In this document: piece by piece, positions 61,396 through 64,000 of the stretch
How positions within the stretch are numbered: position 1 is the first letter of the stretch
Layout of the letters: each line of letters opens with the position of its first letter
NCBI GenBank assembly: GCA_040753795.1
Contig: JBFMDX010000006.1
Coordinates: 1 to 64,000, forward strand
DNA from: Thermodesulfobacteriota bacterium
GTDB taxonomy: Bacteria; Desulfobacterota; Desulfobacteria; Desulfobacterales; Desulfosudaceae
Reading direction: 5' to 3'
DNA length: 64,000 nucleotides
Program-made: the position numbers and the translations under genes
Notes under the pieces: generated by a model
Database searches by the model: none
Seen by the model: the letters and a program-made list of their open reading frames with translations, nothing else
What the model was told of the DNA's origin: nothing

Positions 61396-62610
61396 TTATG
61401 GCCCGGCAGACTTTGGAAACACTACCTCGTGAATGATATCCGCCACAACCGCATGACCCTTTTCATTCCAGTGGGTATCGTCCGGCCAATAAATGAGGTC
61501 ACCGGAATCATTCCATTCTTTTTCCGCGGCTTCGGTTAAAAACGGGGCCAGGTCAACAAACCTCAACCCATTCTCCCGGCAGGATTCCGCCAGCGCTTCG
61601 CCCAGGCCCCCCTGACGCTTTGCCTGATCCCATGGCCGGCGGCCATCGACCACCCAGTCGTACACCTCTTCCTTCGCGGGGAACAGGACAACCACGGTTT
61701 GTAAGCCGTGAGCCGCGGCCGCCTTCTGAATGCCCCGGATGGTATTGACAAGCGCGGGGTAGTTGGCATGGCCAAAGGCCATTGACCTGGTCCGGTCCCG
61801 GCTGATGACATAAGGTTCATAAAACAGCACCGATCGGCCGTCCGGAAGCTGCCGGGCCAGCACCTGCGGCGCCGACCGGTTGCCGAGGCGGAGTTTTTCC
61901 GCCAGCATGACAATAGGCGACCGCCGCACAAAACTGCCGGCACGGACCCCCAGGGCGCCCCAGCCGTCATTCCACGGTAACTCCGCCAGGTCGGTTTTCC
62001 CGCCCTCATAATAGTCGTCATCCAGATCATTGCCCGAGAACAGCGTCACCAGAACCAACGCCCCGGCATCAACCCGCAGCCTGTCCGCCTCCAGGGCGAA
62101 ATTAACGTAACTCTGCCACGGGGACCCGGGTATGGAAAGGTTGTATGGCCTGGCGTCATACCGTTCCCGGAGTTGCGCCACCCAGGTGCGGCTCTGCGTC
62201 GTTTCGAGGCCGACCCCGAAAGAGTCCCCCAGAACAATCACATCATATACATCTTCATCCCGGACCTCCCGGCTGTTACTGAACCCGAAGGAATCCGTTT
62301 CAAATACGACCCGCCGCTTTATTCGAAAACTCGCGTCGCCGAGCATGGCGGCCAGATCACCGTAAGTCTCACCCTCATACCGGACGTCTTTTTTGTACCG
62401 GGAAATCAGCGGCAATTTCGGCCAGCGATTGATGAACATCTCGTGGGGCCGATAATAAAACAATTTTTCGCCGAATATCCGCAGTCCGGTATCCGCGCCC
62501 AGGACAGCCAGAACCGTTGATATCGCAACAACAGCAAACGGAATAATCCCTGCTTTGATCTTTTCCTTCAGGCGTGGAAAGATTTCTCGGACCGGACCGA
62601 TGGCTATCAC
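61396..62610 (-). CDS. membrane-anchored SGNH/GDSL hydrolase (2)
   Basis: A 404-residue protein starting at GTG (62610), ten bases after GGAGG. One N-terminal TM (~22-44), then an SGNH domain: IVLGDSFGVGLE (~124), FSGNDLDDD (~190) and DDTHWNEKGH (~375). It is similar in layout but only distantly related to the next gene. Probably an esterase/acyltransferase of the envelope, as in AlgX/AlgJ-like or glycan O-acetylation partners; no MBOAT acyltransferase is nearby. Confidence 0.8.
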   Translation of the reverse strand: MIAIGPVREIFPRLKEKIKAGIIPFAVVAISTVLAVLGADTGLRIFGEKLFYYRPHEMFINRWPKLPLISRYKKDVRYEGETYGDLAAMLGDASFRIKRRVVFETDSFGFSNSREVRDEDVYDVIVLGDSFGVGLETTQSRTWVAQLRERYDARPYNLSIPGSPWQSYVNFALEADRLRVDAGALVLVTLFSGNDLDDDYYEGGKTDLAELPWNDGWGALGVRAGSFVRRSPIVMLAEKLRLGNRSAPQVLARQLPDGRSVLFYEPYVISRDRTRSMAFGHANYPALVNTIRGIQKAAAAHGLQTVVVLFPAKEEVYDWVVDGRRPWDQAKRQGGLGEALAESCRENGLRFVDLAPFLTEAAEKEWNDSGDLIYWPDDTHWNEKGHAVVADIIHEVVFPKSAGP

Positions 62611-62720
62611 AGCTAATAATCCTCCTCCAGTTGAGAATCATAGCCAATTTTACTGATGTGTCAATCTATAGTATTCTAAAAAATGATGAGGGCCTGATGA
62701 TAAATTCAGAGGGAGAATGC

Positions 62721-63077
62721 ATGAAGAACAAACGGATCGAACTGGATTTCGGGGTATTTGTTCTTGAAGCCGGACTGTTTGACACCGCCATGGCTCAAAA
62801 ATTCGCGGAACGCCTGCCGCTGACGGTCAGCCTGACGTCGTGGGGCAGGGAGCTGTATGGATCTATCGGCATGGACCTCGGCGAAGAGGATCCGGTGCCG
62901 GCCATCCCTGAAGGCGGAATCGCCTACACCCGCAACGGTCATTATGTGTGCATATTTTTCGGCCAGACGCCGGCCTGGCCGGTGGAGTACATCGGGCAGA
63001 TAACCGGCAGCCAGTGGACAAGGCTCCTGGAAAACCCGTCCGTTGATGCCGTGACCATCCGGTTGAAAGCTGGATAG
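62721..63077 (+). CDS. cyclophilin-like fold protein (TM1367 type)
   Basis: About 118 residues; ATG 62721 lies after GGGAG and is preferred over the longer open frame. The sequence follows the small cyclophilin-like family: AMAQKFAERLPLTVSLTSWGRELYGSI, IAYTRNGHYVCIFFGQTP, EYIGQI. These are beta-barrel proteins without known peptidyl-prolyl isomerase activity. A membrane protein follows after 11 bases. Confidence 0.8.
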   Translation: MKNKRIELDFGVFVLEAGLFDTAMAQKFAERLPLTVSLTSWGRELYGSIGMDLGEEDPVPAIPEGGIAYTRNGHYVCIFFGQTPAWPVEYIGQITGSQWTRLLENPSVDAVTIRLKAG

Positions 63078-63088
63078 AGAGAATACCT

Positions 63089-63502
63089 ATGGTTTCGCCA
63101 CGATCCGCCATGATCTGGAACATATTGGAACTGGTGCTCCTGACGACCGGCCTGGCCGGTTCGGCGACCGCCTGCCTGGCCAACTATGGCTGGCACTGGT
63201 TTCGGGAAAGCGTGTTTTACATGTCCTGGTCCGCCGCGCCTTTTCTGATGATGGGAATCGGCAGCCATCTCGCCGGCAGATTCGTAAGATCGCCTGCCTT
63301 ACGTCCGACCATGACGTTGCTGGCCTTTCTGCTGGCCTTTCTGTCGCTGACGGCTTATATCCCGGCGGTGCTTCATCCCCACCACTCCTCCGGAATGGTT
63401 TTTGCCGTCCTGCCCCTGTGCTGGATGATCGGTATTCCGGCCGTCCTGACCTTCGTCACGGTCTGCTTTCTGGTCGCGGAAAGCTGGCGCCGAAGGGGAT
63501 GA
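63089..63502 (+). CDS. small four-TM membrane protein of unknown function
   Basis: A 137-residue hydrophobic protein with four apparent membrane helices (ILELVLLTTGLAGSATA, SAAPFLMMGIGSHLAG, LLAFLLAFLSLTAYI, LCWMIGIPAVLTFVTVCFLVA). I do not recognise the family. It is 11 bases after the cyclophilin-like gene and so probably co-transcribed. A 22-base palindrome lies downstream. Confidence 0.55.
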   Translation: MVSPRSAMIWNILELVLLTTGLAGSATACLANYGWHWFRESVFYMSWSAAPFLMMGIGSHLAGRFVRSPALRPTMTLLAFLLAFLSLTAYIPAVLHPHHSSGMVFAVLPLCWMIGIPAVLTFVTVCFLVAESWRRRG

Positions 63503-63559
63503 ATCCGGTTCGGAAATCCTTCTTGTTAAAAACGGCCGCTTTCTCTACAATAACTTTAC

Positions 63560-63581
63560 TATGGCCCGGATCCGGGCCATA
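63560..63581. other. 22-bp perfect palindrome
   Basis: TATGGCCCGGATCCGGGCCA followed by TA is its own reverse complement. As RNA it would fold to a GC-rich hairpin with a GATC loop. There is no T-run after it, so it may be a terminator without U-tract, or an operator upstream of the OmpA-like gene. Confidence 0.4.
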
Positions 63582-63629
63582 AGGCCGGAGCTTGTAATTT
63601 AAAATGATCTATTATCAAAGGAGTTTATT

Positions 63630-64000
63630 ATGCGCCGTCCCCGCGTATCCCTTTTGTTACCCGTCCTGATCCTGGCCTTTACCGCCGCCGTCAACGCCGC
63701 GCCACAGGCGGACACGGCCGGTTGTTCCGACCACCCGTTGTTCACCCGCATGACCAACATGCGCCTGGTCTACTGCAAAACGCTTCCTTTCGACAGTTTC
63801 AAGTTCAAAACCGGCAAAGGGACGGACGTGACGGTGGAGGGCAAGCGCTTTGAAATCAAATACCAGATTCATGAAGGCAACGAATACCCCGGCCCCCTGG
63901 CCATCATCCGCAATCACCAGGAAGCCATCAAAAAGATAGGCGGAACGGTCCTGTTTGAAGACCAGCGGTACACCTGGCTGAAAGTGGAAAAAGACGGCAA
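63630..64000 (+). CDS. exported protein, OmpA-associated N-terminal region (runs off the window)
   Basis: At least 123 residues. SD CAAAGGAG then ATG at 63630. A signal peptide (LLLPVLILAFTAAVNAA) is followed by CSDHPLFTRMTNMRLVYCKTL, FDSFKFKTGKGTD and GPLAIIRNHQEAIKKIGGTVLFED. That pattern resembles the N-terminal region of some OmpA-family envelope proteins with a C-terminal peptidoglycan-binding domain; the C-terminus is not in view, so the assignment is provisional. Confidence 0.5.
   Translation, partial: MRRPRVSLLLPVLILAFTAAVNAAPQADTAGCSDHPLFTRMTNMRLVYCKTLPFDSFKFKTGKGTDVTVEGKRFEIKYQIHEGNEYPGPLAIIRNHQEAIKKIGGTVLFEDQRYTWLKVEKDG

Overview
The window reads as a chromosomal segment of a GC-rich anaerobe, most likely a Desulfobacterota (deltaproteobacterial) sulfate reducer or syntroph. 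The inference rests on a heterodisulfide-reductase-like Hdr/MvhD/MetFV operon, an aldehyde:ferredoxin oxidoreductase, orphan TRAP receptors, a dihaem cytochrome c, a selenocysteine codon inside an Hdr-associated gene, and many c-di-GMP signalling proteins. No rRNA, tRNA or CRISPR array was seen.

Layout. 1-0.65 kb: the end of an IS3-type insertion sequence abutting an AT-rich, probably 5'-truncated HEPN gene. 1-3.5 kb: dihaem cytochrome c, MFS transporter, GYD protein. 3.5-7.6 kb: a membrane-protein operon (DUF2207 protein, two small proteins and LemA) in which three members share an undescribed ~13-residue W..GF..A repeat. 7.6-9.5 kb: an AOR-family oxidoreductase behind a REP-like inverted repeat. 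23.6-9.6 kb (minus strand): a ten-gene operon, glutamate-synthase amidotransferase/GXGXG protein - hdrC - hdrB - giant hdrA/gltD fusion - selenocysteine mvhD - metV - second mvhD - metF - two FMN/Fe-S glutamate-synthase-like proteins, with a sigma70 promoter and an attenuator-like terminator in its leader. This is the most unusual system in the window. It looks like the electron-bifurcating methylene-tetrahydrofolate reductase type (MetFV-HdrABC-MvhD) joined to a split glutamate synthase.

24-30 kb: a remnant of a second AOR gene, an FHS-type MFS transporter, a 1200-residue DUF3683/FAD/Fe-S/CCG dehydrogenase, DedA. 30-37 kb: two orphan TRAP receptors in opposite orientation around a radical SAM gene and a START-domain gene, plus a fold-back repeat. 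37-41 kb: sugar epimerase, GT2 and a membrane/TPR protein behind a clear promoter. 41-48 kb: HD-GYP protein, a metallo-beta-lactamase remnant, TetR plus a B12-type radical SAM protein, an APH/AAA kinase, an intact MBL hydrolase and a hotdog thioesterase. 48-58 kb: MFS/spermidine-synthase/TPR fusion, then an operon of hybrid histidine kinase with HD-GYP output, a PilZ-methyltransferase resembling 3-OH-palmitate methyl ester synthases, a DHH phosphoesterase and ThiM. 58-64 kb: GAF-GGDEF protein, two SGNH hydrolases with a DUF5989 peptide, a cyclophilin-like protein, a membrane protein and the start of an OmpA-type protein.

How the parts may work together (inference): the large operon could link C1 (Wood-Ljungdahl) reduction, low-potential ferredoxin/thiol electron flow and glutamate formation. 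The AOR and DUF3683 dehydrogenase would feed the same electron pools. The 41-58 kb region is a dense c-di-GMP signalling neighbourhood, possibly controlling a diffusible fatty-acid-ester signal.
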